Virus record (IMG/VR): IMGVR_UViG_3300042557_000251
Span: 1 to 30,190 of that record
From: a virus
Strand: one strand, 5' to 3'
DNA: 30,190 nucleotides
Below are positions 1 through 6,165 of the stretch, one piece after another. Both the position numbers and the translations under genes were made by a program. Each line of letters begins with the position of its first letter. Within the stretch, counting starts at the first letter, position 1. The notes under the pieces were generated by a model, which saw only the letters and a list, made by a program, of their open reading frames with translations, had not been told where the DNA came from and searched no databases.

Positions 1-127
1 ATAATATAAATTTGTTACATAAATTAGTTTTAACAATTATTTAACTTTTCAAATGTTCCGATGCTATTAAGTACATCTTTTGCATTTTCTTAATTTCACC
101 TATATTACGTGGTAGGTTTATATTCAC
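1..127. repeat. terminal direct repeat, left copy
   Basis: These 127 bases are identical to 30064-30190. A 127-base exact overlap equals a common maximum assembly k-mer, so this is best read as the overlap left when a circular or terminally redundant genome is assembled, not as proof of physical direct terminal repeats. Removing one copy gives a unit of about 30,063 bp. The left copy contains the 3' part of the 49-aa gene at 41-190. Confidence 0.95.
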
Positions 128-190
128 CTCTTTACCTGTAGTGTGATGAATATAACATTGTATTGCTGCTATCATTTGCCCGTAAGTCAT
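41..190 (-). CDS. small conserved-looking phage protein, 49 aa
   Basis: An ATG at 188-190 opens a 49-codon frame that begins MTYGQMIAAIQCYIHHTTGK and ends at TAA 41-43. The composition is that of a normal soluble protein (mixed helix, IEIKK-like turns). It fills the space between the large terminase gene and the circular junction. I do not recognise a function, although similar small proteins starting with T-x-G-Q-M-I-A-A-I occur in flavobacterial phages as far as I recall. Its 5' side carries an inverted repeat that overlaps a promoter-like box. The end of the gene lies in the terminal repeat, so a truncated copy is seen at 30104-30190. Confidence 0.65.
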   Translation of the reverse strand: MTYGQMIAAIQCYIHHTTGKEVNINLPRNIGEIKKMQKMYLIASEHLKS

Positions 191-225
191 AGTTTAATTT
201 GTCAAGTTTCCGACATCATTTACTT

Positions 226-254
226 TGTCGCAAGTATAGTATTAATTTGCGACA
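226..254 (-). promoter_or_regulatory. inverted repeat overlapping a promoter-like box
   Basis: Perfect 8-base arms TGTCGCAA (226-233) and TTGCGACA (247-254) flank a 13-base spacer, directly after the large terminase stop codon. Read on the minus strand, TATACTTG (231-238) is one base from the Bacteroidota -7 consensus TAnnTTTG and overlaps one arm. There is no T-run after either arm, so it is not an ordinary intrinsic terminator. The layout fits an operator on the promoter of the 49-aa gene; a packaging or processing site is also possible. The role is inferred. Confidence 0.45.
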
Positions 255-1463
255 TTAATATATAAAATAGTTTCCTTTGTTAGCATTTCCTAATTGATAT
301 GTAACAGCGTAACGCAATGGGTCAAGTAAATGGTTGTGGGCATCCTGTGGCGTTTTTGACTTTTTTTCTAACCAACAGTAATTGTTTAATTCCCTAATTA
401 AGTTTATTGAATCAGGCGATACTATTAAATCATAATCTTGCAATACACTAATACCATAAGTAACAGAATCAGGCCCTTTAATTGCAGGAACTATATTTAA
501 ACCTAATGTAGCTAATTCAGATATTAATCTTGGTTCAGCACTATCTGCAACTATTAAAGCATCGTTTGCGTGTTGCTTGTTTAATTGATATATCTGACTT
601 GTTGTTAAACCTTTTAAATAAAACCTTTCATTAATATAAATTCGTTTGTTAGAACTATCTATATTACATTCTAATAAAGTTGATTCATCTGAAGCAAAAC
701 CATAATCTTGGCCAAAGATAGATTTACCTATTTGTTTATATTCTCCTATAGTCCAATTAGTAAATATAACTCCTTCTGCTTTATCTAACCAACCACCTAA
801 TATTTGATGCTTATACTTTTCAGGTCTGCGTTGTTTTATATTCTCTATTTGATTTATAAATGATTCAGATAGATTTTCTATATTATCTTGGTACGTTGTA
901 TGTATGTAGGTAGTATCGCCTTTAATTAAATTGCTTCCTGCTTCTACACCTTTATCTTCAAAGAACTTCTTATATATAAAGTGTTCTTTTGTTGCAGGGT
1001 TCAATACTAATAAAACCCTATTATGAATTCCTTTAGTACGAATACTGAAATCTATCTTTTCAAAAGTTTCTTCATCTGTTAATTCTTCTGCTTCATCTAA
1101 TACCCAAGTAGTAACACCTGCTAATGATTTTAAAGAAGCTGTTTGTGTACCACTACTTGTTTTAATACCTTTAAATAAGATTTTAGACCCTGTTTTAAGA
1201 TTTACTATTTCATCTTTAGTTATATAAAAATCGTTGCTTAAATCGGCTGTATCGATTTTATCTATAAATTCAGGTATAATAGAAACACTTGCAGAAGTTA
1301 AAGTGTAACGTGTGAATAATATCACGTGACCTGCTTCATAGGTTAATAGTAATAAAAAGGAATTAAGGGAATATGATTTACCACTTCCCCTTCCACCTGT
1401 AATTACAAAGTAACGACTATCTGAACCTAATAGATTATATTTCTGATTTATTGCTATTCCCAA
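255..1463 (-). CDS. terL: terminase large subunit (TerL)
   Basis: This is the DNA-packaging motor: an ATPase plus a nuclease that fills the prohead through the portal. The Walker A motif GGRGSGKS is at residues 23-30 and Walker B WVLDEAEE at about 120-127. The C-terminal RNase-H-like nuclease shows GQDYGF, VADSAEPR and DPLRYA, which carry the expected metal-binding aspartates. At 402 aa the length is normal. The start is unusual: the frame is closed by a TAA only six codons upstream, there is no methionine codon anywhere in it, and the best start is TTG at 1461-1463. The gene overlaps the small subunit gene by 29 bases, so translation is probably coupled. A frameshift from the small subunit is a less likely alternative. 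Confidence 0.95.
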   Translation of the reverse strand: MGIAINQKYNLLGSDSRYFVITGGRGSGKSYSLNSFLLLLTYEAGHVILFTRYTLTSASVSIIPEFIDKIDTADLSNDFYITKDEIVNLKTGSKILFKGIKTSSGTQTASLKSLAGVTTWVLDEAEELTDEETFEKIDFSIRTKGIHNRVLLVLNPATKEHFIYKKFFEDKGVEAGSNLIKGDTTYIHTTYQDNIENLSESFINQIENIKQRRPEKYKHQILGGWLDKAEGVIFTNWTIGEYKQIGKSIFGQDYGFASDESTLLECNIDSSNKRIYINERFYLKGLTTSQIYQLNKQHANDALIVADSAEPRLISELATLGLNIVPAIKGPDSVTYGISVLQDYDLIVSPDSINLIRELNNYCWLEKKSKTPQDAHNHLLDPLRYAVTYQLGNANKGNYFIY

Positions 1464-1734
1464 CTTTGAAGATATCTTTTATATTAAAATCGTTTACGTT
1501 GTGTGTAGCTTCTATAATTTCTTTTGGTTTACCAAATATATGTTCTGCAATAAATAATTGACCCCTTTGTGATTCCATTAATGTACCTTTAACAAAAGCT
1601 ATTTTAGTTTCTTCTTCTGTTTCTTTATTGTACAGTTCACCTAAAGCTTTTAAAAATACATTGTTTACCTTTTGTTCTTCTACTTTTGATTTACGACCTG
1701 CGTTTGGTCTTGCACCACCTCTTGGTTTTTCCAT
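1435..1734 (-). CDS. terS: putative terminase small subunit (TerS)
   Basis: A 99-aa protein starting MEKPRGGARPNAGRKSK. The G-G-A-R-P-N-A-G-R-K opening is a recurrent start of small-terminase-like and other DNA-binding phage proteins. The rest is helical and charged, which suits DNA recognition. It sits immediately upstream of, and overlaps, the large subunit gene, which is the main reason for the call. I chose the ATG at 1732-1734 over an upstream TTG at 1756-1758, which would add eight residues. The role is inferred from position and motif; a different small DNA-binding protein cannot be excluded. Confidence 0.65.
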   Translation of the reverse strand: MEKPRGGARPNAGRKSKVEEQKVNNVFLKALGELYNKETEEETKIAFVKGTLMESQRGQLFIAEHIFGKPKEIIEATHNVNDFNIKDIFKVGNSNKSEI

Positions 1735-1781
1735 TTGAAATAAATAATGATTATTCAATTTTAAATAATAATAAATAAAAA

Positions 1782-2180
1782 CTATTGTTGTTTAAGATTA
1801 TCAATAACTAAACTAAATACTTCGTGTGTTTCTTTTTCTGCCCAAGTTATTATTTCTTCTTCTAATTCGATATTATAATTATGAATTTCAAAAGAGTGAT
1901 GTAATAGTTCGTGAAATACACCCCCGAAAGTTTCATAATCATTACTGCATCTTTGTAGATTTATAAATACAAAAGTATCATCACCATTATTATAGATATT
2001 GTTTTCTTTTGGTACATAGTTTGCCAAACCCCATATATAAGCATCGTGTTTTGTGTTTTGATATTTTTCGCAATCATAACAATTCAATCCGTGCATTTCT
2101 TTAACTGAATAATAATAAAATATTTCGCAAGGGTTTTCACCTAATAATAAAGTATAACTATTTCTTTTTATTGCTATCAT
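1782..2180 (-). CDS. putative zinc metallopeptidase-like protein
   Basis: A 132-aa protein with the zinc-protease motif HELLHH at residues 90-95, followed by H100 and an acidic EEE at 107-109 that could supply the third ligand. Preceding hydrophobic strands (TFVFINLQ) resemble the edge strand of a metzincin or SprT-like fold. A CxxC pair (C34, C37) is also present. The start is set at ATG 2178-2180, which overlaps the TGA of the upstream gene as ATGA; a TTG at 2208-2210 would add ten residues. It lies just before the terminase genes. Substrate unknown; it may act on a virion or host protein. Confidence 0.55.
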   Translation of the reverse strand: MIAIKRNSYTLLLGENPCEIFYYYSVKEMHGLNCYDCEKYQNTKHDAYIWGLANYVPKENNIYNNGDDTFVFINLQRCSNDYETFGGVFHELLHHSFEIHNYNIELEEEIITWAEKETHEVFSLVIDNLKQQ

Positions 2181-2398
2181 AAGTTTACCTGTATCTTCAT
2201 TGTTGCACAACTTAATTTATGTTTGCCATTTTCTTGGTTACAATACTCACATACTTCCCAATAGTAATCACATTGATTATTTATATTAGGTGGTTTTACA
2301 AAGTATGATTGTCTATATTCTGATGGTTCTGCTTTATATCTGTAGCAGGTCTTTGCTAATTCGCAATAGTTACCATTACACATTGTTATATCAGGCAT
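2177..2398 (-). CDS. cysteine-rich small protein, 73 aa
   Basis: Eight cysteines spaced as CxxxxC near the N-terminus (CNGNYC) and CDYYWEVCEYC towards the C-terminus, plus HKLSC at the end, suggest one or two structural zinc sites. The start is ATG 2396-2398; its TGA overlaps the ATG of the metallopeptidase-like gene, so the two are coupled. Function not recognised; small zinc-binding proteins of this kind are common in phage early and middle regions. Confidence 0.7.
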   Translation of the reverse strand: MPDITMCNGNYCELAKTCYRYKAEPSEYRQSYFVKPPNINNQCDYYWEVCEYCNQENGKHKLSCATMKIQVNL

Positions 2399-2400
2399 AG

Positions 2401-2601
2401 TTATTTATTATTAAATGTTTCTTTGTAGTATTGTTTTGCATTAATTGTAGGAAATGAATTTTGACCATCTTCCCAAGCATCCATTATTTGTTGCTTGTGT
2501 ATTTCTTTAGCTTGTTTAATTTTATTTCTAAAATCAGGAGTACAATTTTCAATACTTCCAAAATGTTTTTCAATTAACCATTCTATTGCTGTTTGTTTCA
2601 T
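2401..2601 (-). CDS. small phage protein, 66 aa
   Basis: Begins MKQTAIEWLIEKHFG and continues with a charged helix containing AKEIHKQQIMDAWEDG. This MKQTA-x-EWL...QQI-x-DAW layout recurs in small proteins of Bacteroidota phages as I remember them, but no function is known to me. It is soluble, lacks cysteine clusters, and sits in a run of closely packed genes two bases from its neighbour. Confidence 0.7.
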   Translation of the reverse strand: MKQTAIEWLIEKHFGSIENCTPDFRNKIKQAKEIHKQQIMDAWEDGQNSFPTINAKQYYKETFNNK

Positions 2602-2603
2602 AA

Positions 2604-2762
2604 TTATTTTTTATAAAGTTTTGCTAATTCTTTTGTTACTTCTTTCCAATGCTCTGTTTGTTGCATTGTACCCATACATACACGCCTGTTATATTCTTTA
2701 GTGTATTTATTAAATAACATTTCAGCACGTTCTTTTGGTGTTATTGGTTCTATTGTATTCAT
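2604..2762 (-). CDS. small helical protein, 52 aa
   Basis: A frame from ATG 2760-2762 to TAA 2604-2606, starting MNTIEPITPKERAEMLFNKY. The sequence is charged and helical (KERAEMLFNKYTKEY; EHWKEVTKELAKLYKK). It fills the gap between two accepted genes exactly, with two bases to the next start. The opening P-K-E-R-A-x-x-L resembles a common family of short flavobacterial phage proteins. Function unknown. Confidence 0.75.
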   Translation of the reverse strand: MNTIEPITPKERAEMLFNKYTKEYNRRVCMGTMQQTEHWKEVTKELAKLYKK

Positions 2763-2768
2763 ATCTTG

Positions 2769-3044
2769 CTAAATAAAATAAGGTCTTATTGTTAATACTC
2801 CTAAGCTAAATCCTAATGCAAATGCTAAAGCTATTAAGAATCTTCCGTAAAATGTTTTTACTTCTATTGTAAAGTGATTCATTGGTAAACAAAGAAAAGG
2901 ATTTATAAATACCATTCCAACCATACCATACCAATTTTTTTGCATTAAATATGTAAAGCTTGCTATACTGTTTGCTTCTAAAACTATTGCAGATATAAAT
3001 ACTATTAATAGTTTCCACCAAGTAATTTTATCTTTTACTATCAT
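2769..3044 (-). CDS. small membrane protein, 91 aa
   Basis: Three hydrophobic stretches can be seen: about residues 12-32, 38-54 and 70-86, separated by short polar loops. This predicts an inner-membrane protein. Its ATG (3042-3044) overlaps the TGA of the DnaA-like gene as ATGA. Position in the replication/packaging transcription unit gives no direct clue to function; roles in superinfection exclusion or membrane anchoring are possible but unsupported. Confidence 0.7.
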   Translation of the reverse strand: MIVKDKITWWKLLIVFISAIVLEANSIASFTYLMQKNWYGMVGMVFINPFLCLPMNHFTIEVKTFYGRFLIALAFALGFSLGVLTIRPYFI

Positions 3045-3565
3045 ATCTTAATATTGTTATTCATTTTATAAAATGCTTCTAATCTATCGTTAATTAGTGT
3101 GTGTTGTATTGTACCTTTTGTGTTGCTTAATAGGTTGTTTAAATTATCTATTATTTGGTATTCGTATCTTGGTCTATCTAATTGTTCTTGTAATTCTTTT
3201 TTTAGTTTATCATTTTCAAATGTTAATTTATAAAGCTGTTGTTTTACTTTTTCAATTTCAGATAGTTCTTTTAATTCTTGTTCATTATCTATTGTAAAAT
3301 AACTTAATACAGTTGTTCTAAATTTCTTTAATTCAGGATTATATTCTTCATACATTTTATAATTCTTTAATGCGTGTATTACTGTAGCGTGGTTTAGTTC
3401 TAATGTATCACCTATTGCTTGAAGTGTTTTATTTGGCTTTAATTGTTTTAATACGTTACAATATAGTGAACGTAATTCAATAACTTCTCTTTTACGTGTT
3501 CTAATATCTATATCAGTGTTTGTCTCTTGCTTAATTATATCTTTTAATCTTTGTGTAATTTCCAT
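3041..3565 (-). CDS. DnaA domain-IV-like DNA-binding protein
   Basis: Residues about 22-70 match the C-terminal DNA-binding domain of DnaA: RKREVIELRSLYCNVLKQL leads into a helix-turn-helix with LQAIGDTLELNHATVIHAL, comparable to the DnaA signature G-R-D-H-T-T-V-x-H-A. The AAA+ domain of DnaA is absent. A long coiled coil (about 95-135, EIEKVKQQLYKL...) follows, so the 174-aa protein may dimerise. A role in recruiting or blocking replication initiation on phage or host DNA is inferred. It lies directly upstream of a membrane protein and downstream of an exonuclease gene. Confidence 0.75.
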   Translation of the reverse strand: MEITQRLKDIIKQETNTDIDIRTRKREVIELRSLYCNVLKQLKPNKTLQAIGDTLELNHATVIHALKNYKMYEEYNPELKKFRTTVLSYFTIDNEQELKELSEIEKVKQQLYKLTFENDKLKKELQEQLDRPRYEYQIIDNLNNLLSNTKGTIQHTLINDRLEAFYKMNNNIKI

Positions 3566-3574
3566 ATTTATTTT

Positions 3575-4348
3575 TTATAAAATTCCTCTTAATACGTATT
3601 GGTTTAAATCTACTTCTTCTTCGCCAAAGAAATATTTATAGTTTGCAATACCTTGTTCTAATTTTCTCTTTCCACTTTCATAAAATTCATCACTACATTC
3701 AAATATTCCAATATCTAAACTACCTTTATCTATTGCAACAAATACAAAATTATCTATACCAAACATTTCACGATATAAATATGCTTGTAAATCATAACTA
3801 TATTTAGCTGCAGAATATCTAAATTCATTTAACCCTGTAGTAGTTTTTAAATCTACAATAGTATTACCTTTTAATATATCTGCTTTTGCTCTAAATGGTA
3901 TTCCATCTATCATAGATATTGCAGGTATTTCAAATTGTGCTTTATTCATATAACTAACAGCTTCATCATTTCTTAATAGTGCATCTGCTAATCTTTCAGC
4001 ATCTTTTACTTCTTTTGAAGTATAAACATCTAAACCTTGTTCTTTAGCTTCTTTGTATGCTTTTCCTGCCTTTGTTGCTACATCTACAATTACTAAATCA
4101 TCTATCTTATGTGGTTCTAAAATCATAGTGTGAAATAATTTACCATCACGTAACGCTTGTGATTCACCTGAACCATATTTAGTAACATACTTATATGTTT
4201 TAGGCGATTGTATCAGCATTTTTAAACTTGAACTACTTAAAGCGTTTTTACCTAAATAACCATAATAAAAATCATCTTCATACATATTGTCTAATAGTTC
4301 TTGTTTATCCCAAATTTTGTTGTCGAAAGTTTTAATTGTTGTTTCCAT
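3575..4348 (-). CDS. RecE/RecB-type exonuclease (PD-(D/E)XK)
   Basis: A 257-aa nuclease of the exodeoxyribonuclease-VIII type. In order: LSSSSLKMLIQSPK (37-50), the conserved histidine in GKLFHTM (H73), the core AKADIL (D157) and IVDLKTT (D166, K168), and QAYLY (Q188, Y192) for the QxxxY motif. Such enzymes resect dsDNA ends to give 3' single strands. The ERF annealing protein and SSB elsewhere in the genome complete a phage recombination set. It overlaps the next upstream gene by 17 bases. Confidence 0.85.
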   Translation of the reverse strand: METTIKTFDNKIWDKQELLDNMYEDDFYYGYLGKNALSSSSLKMLIQSPKTYKYVTKYGSGESQALRDGKLFHTMILEPHKIDDLVIVDVATKAGKAYKEAKEQGLDVYTSKEVKDAERLADALLRNDEAVSYMNKAQFEIPAISMIDGIPFRAKADILKGNTIVDLKTTTGLNEFRYSAAKYSYDLQAYLYREMFGIDNFVFVAIDKGSLDIGIFECSDEFYESGKRKLEQGIANYKYFFGEEEVDLNQYVLRGIL

Positions 4349-4535
4349 TTATTATTATTAGTTTTAAAATATAGTTATAAATACTTAATTCACGTGTTGT
4401 ACTGTCAATAGCTTTGCTTAATTGGTCATCACTTAATAAACCTTGACCTGATATTAATTCATCTACATATCCTTTTAGTTCTCTATCTAAACCAAGTATT
4501 ATAGATTGTACTTTGATTAATGCGAGTTCATTCAT
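4332..4535 (-). CDS. small helical protein, 67 aa
   Basis: Helical, with leucine and isoleucine repeats (ALIKVQSIILGLDRELKGYV) and an asparagine-rich tail. It overlaps the exonuclease start by 17 bases and its own ATG overlaps the preceding TAA as TAATG, which supports translation. It may be an accessory partner of the exonuclease, but only position suggests this. Confidence 0.65.
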   Translation of the reverse strand: MNELALIKVQSIILGLDRELKGYVDELISGQGLLSDDQLSKAIDSTTRELSIYNYILKLIIINGNNN

Positions 4536-4744
4536 TATCTTATTTTTATGTTATTTAAATTAAACATTGTTTCATCGTAATTTAATACATCTTTTACTTC
4601 TTGTTCGTATGTATCAGAGTGATTAAATTCAGTTCTTAATGCTTCTGTAATTTCTTCTAATTCGTGTTTAACATAAGTGTTTTCTACTTCTGCCATTAAC
4701 CAAGTAATGTTTTCTAATCGTTCAATAATTTCTTGCTTTGTCAT
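4535..4744 (-). CDS. small acidic helical protein, 69 aa
   Basis: Begins MTKQEIIERLENITWLMAEV and is acidic and helical throughout, with a second helix HELEEITEALRTEF. The ATG is preceded by an A-rich leader (TTTTAAAAACAAAAACT). No domain recognised. It belongs to the string of small genes between the promoter near 5180 and the exonuclease. Confidence 0.7.
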   Translation of the reverse strand: MTKQEIIERLENITWLMAEVENTYVKHELEEITEALRTEFNHSDTYEQEVKDVLNYDETMFNLNNIKIR

Positions 4745-4755
4745 AGTTTTTGTTT

Positions 4756-4956
4756 TTAAAATTTTAAATATAAATCGTGATAAAATTTAACTCTATAATT
4801 ATAATTATTAAATTTTGAATAATCCATTGGTAAACTTTCTATTGATATAATTACTACTTTTTCAAAAGATTCTTTTATATTATCTAAAAATTCATTTATT
4901 TCTAAATTTGATTTCTCAGTTATTTCTGTTGTAGCTGTTACTTTATATGATTGCAT
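4756..4956 (-). CDS. small protein, 66 aa
   Basis: Starts MQSYKVTATTEITEKSN. It has an N-terminal beta strand, a helix (EINEFLDNIKESFEKV) and a C-terminal strand pair rich in Tyr and Phe, suggesting a small alpha/beta fold. I use ATG 4954-4956, one base after the upstream stop; a GTG at 4969-4971 would add five residues and overlap that gene. Function unknown. Confidence 0.65.
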   Translation of the reverse strand: MQSYKVTATTEITEKSNLEINEFLDNIKESFEKVVIISIESLPMDYSKFNNYNYRVKFYHDLYLKF

Positions 4957-4957
4957 A

Positions 4958-5134
4958 TTATTTATTATCACAGTTATTAATTAACCAATTCTCAAAATCT
5001 TTTTTCATTTGTTCAAAATCAAAATCTAAAGATAAAATTTGTTTTTCTCTTGGTAAGTAAAATTCATTACAATCTTCTGACATTAATAATTCGTTTGCAA
5101 AATCTTTTTTAGTTATTGTGTTTAAATCAATCAT
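4958..5134 (-). CDS. first gene of unit 3, 58-aa acidic protein
   Basis: ATG 5132-5134 to TAA 4958-4960, beginning MIDLNTITKKDFANELLMSE. Acidic, with a helix DFDFEQMKKDFENWLI near the C-terminus. It is the first gene after the promoter box TATATTTG (5174-5181), behind a leader with the A-rich initiation motif AACAAATAAAAACAAAAATT. Function unknown, but as the promoter-proximal gene it should be well expressed. Confidence 0.75.
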   Translation of the reverse strand: MIDLNTITKKDFANELLMSEDCNEFYLPREKQILSLDFDFEQMKKDFENWLINNCDNK

Positions 5135-5173
5135 AATTTTTGTTTTTATTTGTTATTGTTTTAAATTGTTATA

Positions 5174-5236
5174 CAAATATAAACAAGTTATTTACAATAA
5201 AAAACTTTTTATTAAATTTTATGAAAACTTTAACAT
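5174..5236 (-). promoter_or_regulatory. Bacteroidota-type promoter of transcription unit 3
   Basis: On the minus strand TATATTTG (5174-5181) matches the -7 consensus TAnnTTTG. AGTTTTTTATT (5196-5206) lies 14 bases upstream in the -33 region and ATGTTAAAGTTTT (5224-5236) further upstream. The last two elements also occur at the promoter near 12485-12536. It sits just after a terminator and before a run of genes extending to the terminase. Confidence 0.7.
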
Positions 5237-5238
5237 AT

Positions 5239-5269
5239 AAAAAAAGCTACCTTTTATTAGATAGCTTTT
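5239..5269 (-). terminator. intrinsic terminator ending unit 2
   Basis: Minus-strand stem AAAAGCTA (5262-5269) pairs with TAGCTTTT (5242-5249), followed by a run of T. The stop codon of the 44-aa gene (TAG, 5247-5249) lies inside the stem. The promoter of unit 3 follows directly. Confidence 0.75.
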
Positions 5270-5381
5270 GAATTATTATTTTTCTATAGACTTCATTAAC
5301 AGATTCTTTATTGTTTCCACGTTTCCAAAGAAAATCCATTATTCTATTTATTCTTTGCAGAGGTGATTGTTTACTTTTCAT
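5247..5381 (-). CDS. small basic protein, 44 aa
   Basis: ATG 5379-5381 to TAG 5247-5249, starting MKSKQSPLQRINRIMDFLWK. Basic, with an amphipathic helix, and it overlaps the upstream gene by 11 bases. Its last codons form one side of the terminator stem, an economical arrangement. Function unknown; nucleic-acid binding is possible from charge alone. Confidence 0.6.
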   Translation of the reverse strand: MKSKQSPLQRINRIMDFLWKRGNNKESVNEVYRKIIIQKLSNKR

Positions 5382-5556
5382 ATTGTTTTAATTTTTCTAA
5401 ATATAAGATTAAATCCATAGCTTCTTCCTGTGCGTGTTGTATCCATTCTAAGCGTGTTAAATCTGTTCTATCTAATGTTGTATTATATTTCTTTATTCCT
5501 ACTTCAGAACGTTGTTTAAATTGTTCTATTACTGATTCTACTATTGTATCTTTCAT
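5371..5556 (-). CDS. MazG-like small helical protein
   Basis: A 61-aa protein with the pattern R-S-E-V-G-I-K-K-Y-x-x-T-L-x-R-x-D-L followed by EWIQHAQEEAMDLILYL. This resembles a compact phage family related to all-alpha NTP pyrophosphatases, in which the H-A-x-E-E-x-x-D segment supplies metal-binding acids. If so it could hydrolyse modified or excess dNTPs. It is shorter than typical MazG, so the activity is uncertain. ATGA overlap with its upstream neighbour. Confidence 0.55.
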   Translation of the reverse strand: MKDTIVESVIEQFKQRSEVGIKKYNTTLDRTDLTRLEWIQHAQEEAMDLILYLEKLKQYEK

Positions 5557-5813
5557 TTAAATCTTTTTGAGTGTAATGTATATAATTCCATTGTTTTTTT
5601 TAAAGCATCGTATTCTGTAAATTCAACATCAATATTATTTTCTTTGTAATTGTGAACTTCTAACCTGTTTGATATTTGAAATTTAACTACTTTATATTTC
5701 TTTGTATATTGTATTGGCTGTATTACGTATGCTAAATCATTTCTATTGCAAATATACATTGATTGTATTTCTGATTCTGTAGGTAAATATGTTGCTTCTT
5801 GCTTTTTAGTCAT
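5553..5813 (-). CDS. hypothetical protein, 86 aa
   Basis: Mixed beta-rich protein (AYVIQPIQYTKKYKVVKFQI) with a helical C-terminus EYDALKKTMELYTLHSKRFK. No recognised domain. It overlaps both neighbours by 4-8 bases, which indicates a coupled operon. ATG 5811-5813. Confidence 0.7.
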   Translation of the reverse strand: MTKKQEATYLPTESEIQSMYICNRNDLAYVIQPIQYTKKYKVVKFQISNRLEVHNYKENNIDVEFTEYDALKKTMELYTLHSKRFK

Positions 5814-6165
5814 TTAATTTTAAAAATTCTGTTTCACCATATTCTTTAAACCATTCTTTGTTTTCTTTATATTTATCAATTACTGCATTTATAAATACTA
5901 ATTCATCTATTGAACTTGTTTGCAGCTTTTTAATAATTGTTTCAATACTGTTTAAAATATTAGTTGTAGTTTCAGGGTCGGTATTATAAATTATTTTATA
6001 TTCGTTTCTTACTACTTCTTCTAAATCTTTATTTAAACTATTTATCTTGTGTTTTATTTGCTGTTTGTATTGTGTTGTAAAAAATAAACTTTCGTTTGCT
6101 TCTAACAATAATTGACTTAATAAAACGCTTTTTAAATATTCTTGTTGTATTATGTTTTGTTCCAT
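5806..6165 (-). CDS. hypothetical helical protein, 119 aa
   Basis: Almost wholly helical, with heptad-like leucines (EYLKSVLLSQLLLEANESL; INSLNKDLEEVVRNEYK). It lies directly downstream of, and overlaps by one base, the endonuclease-like gene, so it might be a partner or inhibitor of that protein. Only position supports this. ATG 6163-6165. Confidence 0.65.
   Translation of the reverse strand: MEQNIIQQEYLKSVLLSQLLLEANESLFFTTQYKQQIKHKINSLNKDLEEVVRNEYKIIYNTDPETTTNILNSIETIIKKLQTSSIDELVFINAVIDKYKENKEWFKEYGETEFLKLND

Noticed and set aside
1735-1758. TTG start for the small terminase
   Set aside because: An ATG eight codons downstream starts at the conserved opening and needs no rare start codon.
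2806-3021. 71-codon leftward frame inside the 91-aa membrane protein gene
   Set aside because: Alternate reading of the membrane protein gene, which has the better start (ATGA overlap) and a clear three-span profile.
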